From Georgenia daeguensis (GTDB lineage: Bacteria > Actinomycetota > Actinomycetes > Actinomycetales > Actinomycetaceae): a stretch of 64,000 nucleotides of DNA. The translations under genes and the position numbers were made by a program. The DNA lies in the NCBI RefSeq assembly GCF_039537705.1, contig NZ_BAABBA010000010.1:62001-126000 (forward strand), in the 5' to 3' direction. Under the pieces are notes generated by a model. The model saw nothing but the letters and a program-made list of their open reading frames with translations, ran no database searches and was not told the origin of the DNA. Of the stretch, positions 45,894 through 53,756 are shown piece by piece (positions within the stretch are counted from its first letter, which is position 1; every line of letters begins with the position of its first letter).

Positions 45894-47370
45894 GCGCGCG
45901 GCACCGGGCGGACCGGCCCGGTCTGGCGACGGCCGCTCCGCCGTCGTCCACGACGTCGCCGTGGTCGGCGCCGGGCCCGCCGGGCTCGCCGCCGCCGTCA
46001 CCGCCGCGGAGGCCGGCAGCCGGGTGCTGCTGATCGACGCCGCGGGCCAGACCGGCGGGCAGTACTGGCGCCACCGCGACGAGGCCACGCACGCGGACGA
46101 CCCGCACGGTCACCACGACTGGAAGGTCTTCACCGACCTGCGCGCCCGCCTGCGTGACACCGTCGCCGCCGGGCGGGTCGAGCACCGGCCGTGGACGTCG
46201 GTGTGGCTGCTCGAGCGGGCGGGCGAGGGCTTCCGGCTACGCACCACGCCGACTGTGGGCGGCGCCGGCACCCCGTCCAGCCACCTCGCCCGGCGACTGG
46301 TGCTGTGCCCCGGCGCCTACGACCGCCAGCTCCCCGTGCCCGGATGGGACCTGCCGGGCGTGCTCGCCGCGGGCGGCGCCCAGGCCCTCCTGAAGGGCCA
46401 CGGCGTGCTCGCCGGGCGCCGCGTCGTCGTCGCCGGGACGGGCCCGTTCCTGCTGCCGGTCGCCACCGGGCTGGCCGACGCCGGTGCCCGGGTCGTCGCG
46501 CTGTGCGAGGCGGCCTCCCCCTCGCGCTGGGCCCGTCACCTCCCCGCCGCCGCCCGCCAGGGCGCCAAGCTGGTCCAGGCCGGCGAGTACGCCGCACGCC
46601 TGGCCCGCCGCCGCGTGCGGCTGCGCACGCGGACGGTCGTGACCGAGATCCTCGGCGAGGACCGCGTCACCGCCGTCCGGCTCGGCCGCGTGGACGCCCG
46701 CGGCGAGGTCAGCGGCGAGGGACCGGTGGTCGCGGCGGACGCCGTCGCCCTGGGCTGGGGCTTTACCCCGCAGCTCGAGCTGCCCCTGATGCTCGGGACC
46801 GAGACCGCGCTCGGCGCCGACGGCAGCCTCGTGGTGCGCGTGGACCCCGACCAGCGCTCGTCCGTGCCGGGGGTGTTCGTCGCCGGCGAGGCCACCGGGG
46901 TGGGCGGCGCGGGGCTGGCCGTCGCCGAGGGCCTGGTCGCCGGCGCCGCGGCGGCGGGCGGTCGGCCGGCCGCCCGCCACCGCCGGCAGGTGCTCGCCCA
47001 GCGCGCCTTCGCCCGGGCGATGCACGACGTCTACCCGGTGCCCGCCGCCTGGACCGGGTGGGTCACCGCGCGCACGCTGGTGTGCCGCTGCGAGGAGGTC
47101 ACCGCCGGCGACCTGCGGCGCGCGTGCCACGACCTGGCGGCCGAGGACCCGCGCGAGGCGCGCTCCACCACCCGCGCCGGCATGGGCCGGTGCCAGGGGC
47201 GCGTGTGCGGCTACGCCACGGCGGGCGTCCTGGCCGGGCTGACCGGCCGCGCCGTCACGGAAGAAGACCTGCTGGCCACCGGCCGGCGCCCCCTGGCCGC
47301 CCCCGTCTCGCTCGGCACCCTCGCCGCGCTCGACGGCGCGGCCGACGACGAGGAGGTACCCACCGCATGA
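45886..47370 (+). CDS. NAD/FAD oxidoreductase subunit with C-terminal 2Fe-2S domain (HcnB-like)
   Basis: The 494-residue protein has a pyridine-nucleotide/disulfide oxidoreductase core: VAVVGAGPAGLAAAVTAAEA, DAAGQTGGQYWRHR and a second Rossmann GRRVVVAGTGPFLLPVA. A BFD-like 2Fe-2S domain follows at the end (CRCEEVTAGDL and GMGRCQGRVCGYA, four cysteines). This is the alpha subunit of the heterotrimeric D-hydroxyproline dehydrogenase/HcnABC type. GTG 45886 overlaps the ferredoxin-like gene by 8 bp. Its stop overlaps the ALDH start. Confidence 0.9.
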   Translation: MAERAAPGGPARSGDGRSAVVHDVAVVGAGPAGLAAAVTAAEAGSRVLLIDAAGQTGGQYWRHRDEATHADDPHGHHDWKVFTDLRARLRDTVAAGRVEHRPWTSVWLLERAGEGFRLRTTPTVGGAGTPSSHLARRLVLCPGAYDRQLPVPGWDLPGVLAAGGAQALLKGHGVLAGRRVVVAGTGPFLLPVATGLADAGARVVALCEAASPSRWARHLPAAARQGAKLVQAGEYAARLARRRVRLRTRTVVTEILGEDRVTAVRLGRVDARGEVSGEGPVVAADAVALGWGFTPQLELPLMLGTETALGADGSLVVRVDPDQRSSVPGVFVAGEATGVGGAGLAVAEGLVAGAAAAGGRPAARHRRQVLAQRAFARAMHDVYPVPAAWTGWVTARTLVCRCEEVTAGDLRRACHDLAAEDPREARSTTRAGMGRCQGRVCGYATAGVLAGLTGRAVTEEDLLATGRRPLAAPVSLGTLAALDGAADDEEVPTA

Positions 47371-48836
47371 GCACCGAGACCGCACCCGCCGACACCACCG
47401 AGACCGAGGTGGACGAGCTCGCCCGCGCAGCGGCGGCGGCTGCGCCGGCCTGGGCGGCGATCGCCCCGGCCGACCGGGCCGCGGCGCTGACCGCTGTCGC
47501 CGACGCGCTCGACGCCGCCCGGGACGAGCTCGTTCCCCTCGCCCAGCAGGAGACCCACCTGCCGGAGGGCCGCCTGACCGGCGAGCTGAAACGGACCACC
47601 TTCCAGCTGCGCCTGTTCGCCGAGGTCGTCACCGAGGGCGCGTACCTCGACGCCCGCATCGACCACGCCGACCCGGAGTGGCCCATGGGCGCCGCACGCC
47701 CCGACCTGCGCCGCGTCAACGAGCCGCTCGGCCCGGTGCTGGTGTTCGCCGCGTCGAACTTCCCGTTCGCGTTCTCGGTGGCCGGCGGCGACACCGCCTC
47801 GGCGCTGGCGGCCGGCTGTCCCGTGCTGCTCAAGGCGCACCCCGGCCATCCCGCGCTCTCGCACCGCACGGGCGAGTTCGTCGTCGAGGCCCTGCGCGCC
47901 GCCGGCGCCCCGGACGGCACCTTCGCGGTGCTCTTCGGCGTCGAGGCCGGCACCGCCGCGCTGCGTCACCCGGCGGTCAGGGCCGCGGCGTTCACCGGGT
48001 CGCAGCACGCCGGGCGGGCGCTCTTCGACATCGCCGCCGCCCGCCCCGAGCCAATCCCCTTCTACGGCGAGCTCGGCAGCGTCAACCCCACCTTCGTCAC
48101 CCCCGCCGCCGCGGGCGAGCGGGCCGACGAGATCGCCGCCGGCTTCATCGCCTCCTTCACCCTCGGCGTGGGGCAGTTCTGCACCAAGCCGGGCATCCTG
48201 TTCGTCCCGCGCACCTCCGGCCTCGCCGAGCGGCTCGCCGCGGCCGACCTTCCGGCCGGGGGCCCGATGCTCAACGAGCGGCTGCACGCCGGCTACGTCG
48301 ACCGCCTCGGCGAGCTGCGGGCCCACCCCGCGGTGCGGGTGCTGGCCGAGGGCGACGACCCGCTCGGGGACCGTCCCGGACCGACCGTCCTGGCGACGTC
48401 GGCCGAGGACTTCCGCGCGGCGACGGCGGAGCTGGCCGGGGAGTGCTTCGGCCCCACCGCGCTCGTGGTCGAGTACGACGATGCCGACGAGCTCCCCGGT
48501 CTCGCGACCGCGCTCGAGGGCCAGCTGACCGCCACGATCCAGGGGAGCGAGGGCGACGACGTCGCCGACCTCGTCGCCGCGCTCGCCGGCCGGGCCGGCC
48601 GGGTGCTGTGGAACGGGTGGCCCACCGGCGTCTCGGTCACCCACGCCCAGCAGCACGGCGGCCCCTACCCCGCCACCACCGCCCCGGCCACCACCTCGGT
48701 GGGCACCGCCGCGATCACCCGCTTCCTGCGTCCGGTGGCGTACCAGGACATGCCGGAGCAGTTCCTCCCGCAGGCGCTCCGCGAGGGCAACCCGCTCGGG
48801 ATCCCGCGCCGTGTGGACGGGGTGCTCGAGCACTGA
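47367..48836 (+). CDS. Aldehyde dehydrogenase, alpha-ketoglutarate semialdehyde type candidate
   Basis: The 489-residue aldehyde dehydrogenase has the nucleotide region VLVFAASNFPFAFSVAGGDT, AAAFTGSQHAGRAL, the general-base Glu in FYGELGSVNPTF and catalytic Cys272 in LGVGQFCTKPG. The ASNFPF/SVAGGDT and FYGELGSVN combination is characteristic of alpha-ketoglutarate semialdehyde (2,5-dioxopentanoate) dehydrogenases. These make alpha-ketoglutarate at the end of hydroxyproline and some sugar-acid pathways. ATG 47367 overlaps the previous stop and has AGGAGGT upstream, the best ribosome-binding site in the operon. Confidence 0.9.
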   Translation: MSTETAPADTTETEVDELARAAAAAAPAWAAIAPADRAAALTAVADALDAARDELVPLAQQETHLPEGRLTGELKRTTFQLRLFAEVVTEGAYLDARIDHADPEWPMGAARPDLRRVNEPLGPVLVFAASNFPFAFSVAGGDTASALAAGCPVLLKAHPGHPALSHRTGEFVVEALRAAGAPDGTFAVLFGVEAGTAALRHPAVRAAAFTGSQHAGRALFDIAAARPEPIPFYGELGSVNPTFVTPAAAGERADEIAAGFIASFTLGVGQFCTKPGILFVPRTSGLAERLAAADLPAGGPMLNERLHAGYVDRLGELRAHPAVRVLAEGDDPLGDRPGPTVLATSAEDFRAATAELAGECFGPTALVVEYDDADELPGLATALEGQLTATIQGSEGDDVADLVAALAGRAGRVLWNGWPTGVSVTHAQQHGGPYPATTAPATTSVGTAAITRFLRPVAYQDMPEQFLPQALREGNPLGIPRRVDGVLEH

Positions 48837-48865
48837 TGGCCACCGCAGAACGTGGGGAGCACGGC

Positions 48866-49876
48866 GTGAGCACCGTCTCGACCATCGACTACCACACGGC
48901 CGGCGAGCCGTTCCGCATCGTCACCGACGGGCTGCCCGAGATTCCCGGCGAGACCGTGCCGGACCGCCGCGAGTTCGCGCTGTCCAGCCCGGAGATCGAC
49001 CACTACCGCCAGCTCCTCGTCCAGGAGCCGCGCGGGCACGCCGACATGTACGGCGGTTTCATCGTGCCGCCCGACGACCCCGGCGCCGACTTCGGCGTGC
49101 TGTTCTGGCACAAGGACGGCTACTCCACCGCGTGCGGGCACGGCACCATCGCTCTCGGGGTGTGGGCGGTCGAGCACCGGGTGGTCCTGGCCGAGCCGGA
49201 CGGCGAGACCGACGTCGTCATCGACGTGCCGTCGGGGCGGGTCCGCGCCACGGTGACGTGCCGCGCGGGCGCCGTCATCGGGGCGACCTTCGTCAACGTC
49301 CCGTCCTGGGCGATCGCCCGGGCGCTGCCGGTCGAGACACCGTTCGGCACCGTCGAGGCCGACGTGAGCTACGGCGGCGCCATCTACGCCTCCGTGCCGG
49401 CGTCGGCGTTCGGGCTCGAGGTCACGCCGGAGCACTACACCGCGCTGATCGCCGCGGGACGGGCCGTGAAGTGGGCGCTGAACGACTCCCCCGCCGCGCA
49501 GCACCCCGACGACCCGCGCTTGTCCGGCATCTACGGGACCATCCTCTACGACGACCTCGGGCGCACCGCCGAGGGCCCGCACCAGCGCAACGTCACCGTC
49601 TTCGCCGACGGCGAGGTGGACCGGTCGCCGTGCGGTTCGGGGACCAGCGCACGCCTGCCGCTGCTCGTCGAGGACGGCCTGCTCGGCGACGGCGAGACGC
49701 TCACCCACGACTCGATCGTCGGCACGCGGTTCACGGCCCGGGTCCGCGAGCGGGTCGTCGTCGCCGGGCGCTCCGCCGTCGTCCCCGAGGTCACCGGCCG
49801 GGCCTCCATGACCGGGGAGCACCGGTTCGTGCTGCGGGAGGACGACGAGGTGGGGACCGGCTTCACCCTGCGCTGA
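48866..49876 (+). CDS. Second proline racemase-family enzyme
   Basis: The 336-residue paralogue has the N-terminus VSTIDYHTAGEPFRIV, QEPRGHADMYGGF, DGYSTACGHGTIALGVW (first Cys) and DRSPCGSGTSARLPLL (second Cys). Its sequence style, especially HTAGEPFRIV and GYSTACGHG, is closer to trans-3-hydroxy-L-proline dehydratases. It keeps the second cysteine that those enzymes replace by Thr, so epimerase/racemase activity is expected. I chose GTG 48866, preceded by GGGGAG with 6-nt spacing. ATG 48836, which overlaps the ALDH stop, is the alternative (346 residues). It ends the plus-strand operon. Confidence 0.85.
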   Translation: MSTVSTIDYHTAGEPFRIVTDGLPEIPGETVPDRREFALSSPEIDHYRQLLVQEPRGHADMYGGFIVPPDDPGADFGVLFWHKDGYSTACGHGTIALGVWAVEHRVVLAEPDGETDVVIDVPSGRVRATVTCRAGAVIGATFVNVPSWAIARALPVETPFGTVEADVSYGGAIYASVPASAFGLEVTPEHYTALIAAGRAVKWALNDSPAAQHPDDPRLSGIYGTILYDDLGRTAEGPHQRNVTVFADGEVDRSPCGSGTSARLPLLVEDGLLGDGETLTHDSIVGTRFTARVRERVVVAGRSAVVPEVTGRASMTGEHRFVLREDDEVGTGFTLR

Positions 49877-49919
49877 CCGGTGACCCTGACGATCAGCACG
49901 CAGATCCGCTGACCTCCGC

Positions 49920-49965
49920 AACCTGTGCACTTCCCTTGCCGGACCGGAAGGGAAGTGCACAGGTT
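49920..49965. terminator. Perfect 18-bp hairpin between convergent genes
   Basis: AACCTGTGCACTTCCCTT (49920-49937) and its exact complement (49948-49965) flank the 10-nt loop GCCGGACCGG. It lies 43 bp beyond the racemase stop and 39 bp before the stop of the convergent VWA gene. No T-tract on either strand. Confidence 0.65.
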
Positions 49966-50003
49966 CCACCGTGGTTGGCTTCGGCCGTCACGGCACCGAG
50001 CCG

Positions 50004-51266
50004 TCAGGACCTGCGGCGACCACGGGTGCGGGACTTCAGCGACGCGTCAGCCGACGTCAGCTTGGCGGCCCGGGCGTGGGCGCCGTTCTCGACGTCGCCG
50101 ATCATCCCGGCGAGCACCGCCGACTCCTCCCCCAGGTCGGCCCGCAGCGACGCCGGCGCGAACGCCATCGCCGCGGCGACCGTCCCGCCCGCGCTGCGCA
50201 GGTGCCGCAGCGCGCCGGCCACGTCGCCGTCACTGAGCAGGGTCGAGGCCTCGCGCTTGGCGCGCTGCGCCTCCAGGTAGGCGAGCTCGGTGCGGACCAC
50301 GGGGTCCGGGACCCGGCCGGCGGCCTGGTCGCCCGGCACGACGTTGACGTGCACGGGCACCGTGACCGTGTGCTCCTCCAGGCTCGGCAGCTCGATCCAG
50401 CTCAGGGTCAGCTCCGCCACCTGGAGCAGCCCGAGCGAGGGCAGGCGGGGGACGTCGAAGGTCAGCACGAGCTTGCGGGTCTCGCCCGCGTACAGCCCGC
50501 CGATCTCCACCTGCACGCCCTGCTCGACGAGGTTGGCCGGCAGGTCGTTGAGCACGCGGAGCCCGCGCACCTGCGGGGACATGGCGACCAGCAGCGTGGC
50601 GGCCTGCGCGGCCTGGCTGAGCAGGCCGTCGACCTCGGCGGCGATCGCGTGGGCGGCGGCGTCGGGGTCCTCGGCGAAGCTCTCGTTGCCGCCGCCGGAG
50701 CGGGCGACGGCGGAGAGGAGCCGCTCGTCGTAGCCGAGGCCGTAGCCCAGGCTCGAGGTGGTCACGCCCTGGGTGCGCGCCTTGGCCGCGACGGCGCCGA
50801 GAACGTCGGGACGGGTCTCGCCGTGGTTGGCGTGGCCGTCGCTGACGAGCACCAGCGTGGCTCCGGCGGCGGTGGCGGCCCGGCGCGCCTCCTTCAGCCC
50901 GCGCAGGTAGCCGGCCGCGAGGTCCGTGGACCCGCCGGCGTCGACGGCGGCGATCGCCCGCCTGACCGCCGACCTGTCGGTGAGCGGTCCGGCCGGGACG
51001 ACGACGCGGGCCTCGTCGTCGAAGGCCACCAGCCCGAAGCGGTCGCGGGGGTCGAGCCGGTCGACGAGCTCGAGCAGGGCACGCTTGGCGCCCTCGAGCG
51101 GCGCGCCGTGCATGGAGCCGCTGCGGTCGAGGACAACCTCGAGGGTGGCCTCCGCCCGCCCGGCGTCGACGGCCGGGGCGGGCGCGGCGATCTCGAGCAG
51201 CATGGAGAGGGTGGAGTCCGTCTCGACGGCGACGACGTCGACGTCGAGGTGGGTGGTGAGGTGCAT
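50004..51266 (-). CDS. von Willebrand factor A domain protein
   Basis: The 420-residue protein has a VWA domain at about residues 35-215 with an intact metal-ion site: LEVVLDRSGSMHGAPLEG (DxSxS), then GGSTDLAAG and TLVLVSDGHANHGET. The C-terminal half is beta-rich with a helical end (YLEAQRAKREASTLLSDGDV). There is no signal peptide or membrane segment, so it is cytosolic, unlike adhesive VWA proteins. ATG 51266 follows AAGGAG. It is divergent from an XRE-type regulator across 88 bp that contains repeated CATAG half-sites, suggesting a two-gene module. Function unknown. Confidence 0.85.
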   Translation of the reverse strand: MHLTTHLDVDVVAVETDSTLSMLLEIAAPAPAVDAGRAEATLEVVLDRSGSMHGAPLEGAKRALLELVDRLDPRDRFGLVAFDDEARVVVPAGPLTDRSAVRRAIAAVDAGGSTDLAAGYLRGLKEARRAATAAGATLVLVSDGHANHGETRPDVLGAVAAKARTQGVTTSSLGYGLGYDERLLSAVARSGGGNESFAEDPDAAAHAIAAEVDGLLSQAAQAATLLVAMSPQVRGLRVLNDLPANLVEQGVQVEIGGLYAGETRKLVLTFDVPRLPSLGLLQVAELTLSWIELPSLEEHTVTVPVHVNVVPGDQAAGRVPDPVVRTELAYLEAQRAKREASTLLSDGDVAGALRHLRSAGGTVAAAMAFAPASLRADLGEESAVLAGMIGDVENGAHARAAKLTSADASLKSRTRGRRRS

Positions 51267-51308
51267 GAGGAACTCCTTCGTGCCCTGGCCGGATCGGGTC
51301 CGGCCGAC

Positions 51309-51364
51309 CTATGATGCTGTCAGCATAGATCCGCTGCATAGGAGTGTCAATGCCATGGGCATAG
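51309..51364. promoter_or_regulatory. CTATG/CATAG half-sites between the VWA and XRE genes
   Basis: CTATG (51309-51313) and CATAG (51324-51328) form an inverted pair around ATGCTGTCAGCAT, itself a 6-bp-arm palindrome with a 1-bp centre. Further CATAG copies are at 51337-51341 and 51360-51364, the last overlapping the start of the XRE gene. This would suit an autoregulating XRE dimer. Confidence 0.5.
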
Positions 51365-52005
51365 GTCGAGATTCTGCGAGCGAGAAGGATCGGTACGCCG
51401 GACTGGCCCGGCTGCTGCGGGACCGGCGCACCGAGCTCGGCCTCTCGCGCCGCGACGTCGTGGCGCGCACCCAGCTCTCCTACCCCTACGTCTCCCAGCT
51501 GGAGGGGGGCTATCGCGCGCCGTCGCTGAGCTCCGCCCGCAAGCTGGCCGACGCCCTGCACCTCCAGGTCGAGGACATCGTGCGGGCCGCGGGCGGCGAC
51601 CTGCCCGAGTCGCGCACCCGGCCTCCCGCGGCCGCGCGGCTGGCATCGGGGACGCAGTTCCGCAACCCGGCCTATTCCGCGGGCATTATGCAGACCGGGG
51701 TGCACGCGCTGGCCGCCACGGTGGGCAGCGCGCGCGGTGACGCGTTCCCCGCCGCGGCGGCGGGCGCTTCCTACGACGTCGCCGCTGGCGCCCCGGCCGC
51801 CCTGGCTGGAGGGACTTCGGCGGACGAGGCGCGGACACCGAGCGGCCGCAGCGCCCCGGGCGATCTGGAGGCCGTCGCCGAGGACGTCGGCCGGCTGCTG
51901 CGCCGCCTGCCGGCCGAGAGCCGGCTCGACGCCCTGGCGCTCGCCCAGTCACGGCTGATGGCCGAGATGGTGCAGGAGCAGGTGCGCCGGGCCACCGAGA
52001 GCTGA
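51355..52005 (+). CDS. XRE-family transcriptional regulator with helical C-terminal extension
   Basis: The 216-residue protein has an N-terminal XRE helix-turn-helix (about residues 14-72): LARLLRDRRTELGLSRRDVV then ARTQLSYPYVSQLEGGYRAP. An Ala/Pro-rich linker follows. A C-terminal helix (LEAVAEDVGRLLRRLPAESR, then LDALALAQSRLMAEMV) may dimerise or bind a partner. ATG 51355 has AGGAG about 10 bp upstream. It is divergent from the VWA gene with shared CATAG half-sites, so it probably regulates itself and that gene. The signal is unknown. Confidence 0.85.
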   Translation: MGIGRDSASEKDRYAGLARLLRDRRTELGLSRRDVVARTQLSYPYVSQLEGGYRAPSLSSARKLADALHLQVEDIVRAAGGDLPESRTRPPAAARLASGTQFRNPAYSAGIMQTGVHALAATVGSARGDAFPAAAAGASYDVAAGAPAALAGGTSADEARTPSGRSAPGDLEAVAEDVGRLLRRLPAESRLDALALAQSRLMAEMVQEQVRRATES

Positions 52006-52022
52006 GGCTGCGACCTGGCCGG

Positions 52023-52430
52023 CTACGCGCCGCGAGGCATGAGGGCGGCGATCGCGCTCACCTCGATGAGCGCACCGGGAACGCCCAGTCCCGCGACCCT
52101 TGCGGCTGTCACAAGAGGTGGCGCGCCGTCACGGGCGAGCCGCGGCGCGACGGCGCCGTACGCGGAGGCGAGATCGGCGTTCGCGTCGATCATCACCGAC
52201 CAGGCGATGACGTCCGCGAGCGACGCTCCGGCCGCCTCCAGGGCGATGCTCGCGTTGTCGATCGCCTTGAGCGCCTGCTCCGCGACCTCGCTCGAGACGA
52301 CCGAGCCGGTCTCGTCGACGCCGTTCTGGCCGCCCACGTAGATCGTGGTGGCACCCGGCGGGACGATCGCCACGTGGCTGAACGCAGGGCTGGCAACGAG
52401 GCCGGGCGGCTGGATCAGGGTGATGTCCAT
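52023..52430 (-). CDS. RidA-family (YjgF/YER057c/UK114) protein
   Basis: The 135-residue protein matches the Rid family: IVPPGATTIYVGGQNGVDET at the N-terminal strand, DVIAWSVMIDANADL and the active-site region PPLVTAARVAGLGVPGALIE followed by VSAIAAL. The Arg that binds carboxylate (in ARVAGL) and the terminal Glu are present. Rid proteins hydrolyse reactive enamine/imine intermediates. ATG 52430 is used; an in-frame ATG at 52439 would add three residues. It is last in a probable arsR-VOC-MORN-ridA operon, 21 bp after the MORN gene, and converges on the XRE gene. Confidence 0.85.
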   Translation of the reverse strand: MDITLIQPPGLVASPAFSHVAIVPPGATTIYVGGQNGVDETGSVVSSEVAEQALKAIDNASIALEAAGASLADVIAWSVMIDANADLASAYGAVAPRLARDGAPPLVTAARVAGLGVPGALIEVSAIAALMPRGA

Positions 52431-52459
52431 GCCCGCCATCCTGGACCCGGCAGAACCTC

Positions 52460-52915
52460 CTAGCCGCCGGACGGACGGTGGTTCGTCGTCCTCCTGACGC
52501 TCCCGTCGGGGTTGTACACAGTCCACTCCCCGACCTTCCGGCCGTTGTCGAACTCGCCGCTGTCGATCAGCGCGCCCTGCGGGTTCCAGCGCTCCCACCG
52601 CCCGTGCTTCTCGCCCCGGGAGAACCCGCCGCGCTGCATCAGCGCCCCGGACGCGCGGTACCAGACCCATGGGCCGTCGAGCGCGCCGGCCGCGTAGCCG
52701 CCCTCGGACCGCAGACGCCCGTCAGCCGCGAGGTGCCGCCAGGCCCCGTGCCGCTCGCCGTCGACGTACTCGCCGACCATGACACCACCGTGCGGGTCCG
52801 GCTCCGTCCAGTCCCCGACCTTGCGGCCCTGGCCGTCCACGGCGTTCGGACTCTCCGGCGGGCCGGCGGTGTGCCCGGGCGCCGCACCGCCCGAACCGTT
52901 CTCCGCGGTGCTCAC
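52460..52915 (-). CDS. MORN-repeat (YwqK-like) protein
   Basis: The 151-residue protein carries repeated MORN-like units in the YwqK style: GEYVDGERHGAWRHLAADG, GGYAAGALDGPWVWYRASG, GGFSRGEKHGRWERWNPQG and GEFDNGRKVGEWTVYNPDG. Each is about 23 residues of paired beta strands. YwqK-like proteins are often annotated as toxin-antitoxin antitoxins, but that function is not established here and no partner toxin is adjacent. GTG 52915 overlaps the VOC stop (GTGA), so it is co-translated with the VOC gene. Confidence 0.8.
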   Translation of the reverse strand: MSTAENGSGGAAPGHTAGPPESPNAVDGQGRKVGDWTEPDPHGGVMVGEYVDGERHGAWRHLAADGRLRSEGGYAAGALDGPWVWYRASGALMQRGGFSRGEKHGRWERWNPQGALIDSGEFDNGRKVGEWTVYNPDGSVRRTTNHRPSGG

Positions 52916-53304
52916 GCGGGGCTCGACAGCATGATGAGGTTGCCGCAGGTGTCGTCGAGCACAGCGGTCAGCAGCTCCGGCCCCATCGCGGTCGGCTCCT
53001 GGGTGAAGGTCACCCCCTTGGCCGTCAGCTCCCGGTAGGTCGCGTTCAGGTCGTCGACGGCGAACGAGGCGGCCGGGATCCCGTCCTCCTTCAGGGCGCT
53101 CTTGTACGCCTTGGCCGCCGGGTGGTCGTCGGGCTCGAGGAGGAGCTCGACGCCGTCGGGCTCGTCGGCACCGACGACCGTGAGCCAGCGGAAGGCGCCG
53201 GCGGGCACGTCCGTCTTGGCGACGAAGCCGAGCTTGTCGGTGTAGAACTCGAGCGCCTTCTGCTGATCGTCGACGAAGACGCTCATCACGTGGATCCTGG
53301 GCAC
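52912..53304 (-). CDS. VOC-superfamily (glyoxalase/dioxygenase-like) protein
   Basis: The 130-residue protein has the paired beta-alpha-beta-beta-beta modules of the VOC fold: MSVFVDDQQKALEFYTDKLG with FVAKTDVP, VELLLEPDDHPAAKAYKSAL and a second module ending AVLDDTCGNLIML. Such small proteins are often called glyoxalase/bleomycin-resistance/dioxygenase; the reaction is not predictable. GTG 53304 has AGGAG upstream and starts 1 nt after the arsR stop, so it belongs to the ArsR-controlled operon. Confidence 0.85.
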   Translation of the reverse strand: MPRIHVMSVFVDDQQKALEFYTDKLGFVAKTDVPAGAFRWLTVVGADEPDGVELLLEPDDHPAAKAYKSALKEDGIPAASFAVDDLNATYRELTAKGVTFTQEPTAMGPELLTAVLDDTCGNLIMLSSPA

Positions 53305-53305
53305 G

Positions 53306-53587
53306 TCACTCTCCTGGTGGGTCGAGGGGCCAGCGCTCGATGATCGCGCGCAGCGGCTCCGTGTCGAGGTGGTGGACCTTGGTGCGGCCGTCGCGGTGCG
53401 AGCGCACCAGCCCGGCCTGTTCGAGCACCGCAAGGTGCTGGGAGATCGCCTGCCGCGTCGAGGTGCTGCCGTGCCGCATGGCGAGGCGCCCGCAGATCTC
53501 GAAGAGCGTCTGCCCGTCGCGGAGCAGCAGCTCGTCGAGGATCAGCCGCCGCGTGGGGTCCGCGAGCGCCCGGTAGACGTCTTCCAT
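53306..53587 (-). CDS. ArsR/SmtB-family transcriptional regulator
   Basis: The 93-residue winged-helix repressor begins MEDVYRALADPTRRLILDEL, with RQAISQHLAVLEQAGLVRSH as the recognition helix and wing region, and ends RAIIERWPLDPPGE. There is no CxC metal motif of the ArsR type, so it more likely senses something other than arsenic, or acts with the downstream VOC and Rid proteins. ATG 53587 lies 13 bp downstream of a palindromic operator. It leads the four-gene minus-strand operon arsR-VOC-MORN-ridA. Confidence 0.88.
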   Translation of the reverse strand: MEDVYRALADPTRRLILDELLLRDGQTLFEICGRLAMRHGSTSTRQAISQHLAVLEQAGLVRSHRDGRTKVHHLDTEPLRAIIERWPLDPPGE

Positions 53588-53600
53588 GGAGCTGAACAAT

Positions 53601-53620
53601 AGGTAAGTCGCGACTTGCCT
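53601..53620. promoter_or_regulatory. Palindromic ArsR operator
   Basis: AGGTAAGTCGCGACTTGCCT is an 18/20 symmetric palindrome with a perfect AAGTCGCGACTT core, immediately upstream of the ArsR-family gene. Its AT-rich core and position are typical of autoregulation by a small winged-helix repressor. Confidence 0.75.
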
Positions 53621-53691
53621 GTCAACACCCGGCCGACGGCACGAGCGATCACGAGGACGGCGAACGCGCACCCACCCCGGCCGGAACGAGA

Positions 53692-53727
53692 ACGGCCGGC
53701 CCGGGCGATGCCGCCCGGGCCGGCCGT
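53692..53727 (-). terminator. Perfect 16-bp hairpin after the serine hydrolase gene
   Basis: 53692-53707 and 53712-53727 are perfect complements around ATGC. The stem is about 30 bp past the stop of the minus-strand serine hydrolase gene (53757). The arsR operator lies further on; the 170-bp gap contains no gene. Confidence 0.65.
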
Positions 53728-53756
53728 GGGAGTCACCGGCCGTGCGAGTCAGCCGG

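Noticed and set aside
52460..52915. MORN/YwqK protein as the antitoxin of a toxin-antitoxin pair
   Set aside because: No small toxin gene is adjacent; the neighbours are VOC and RidA genes.
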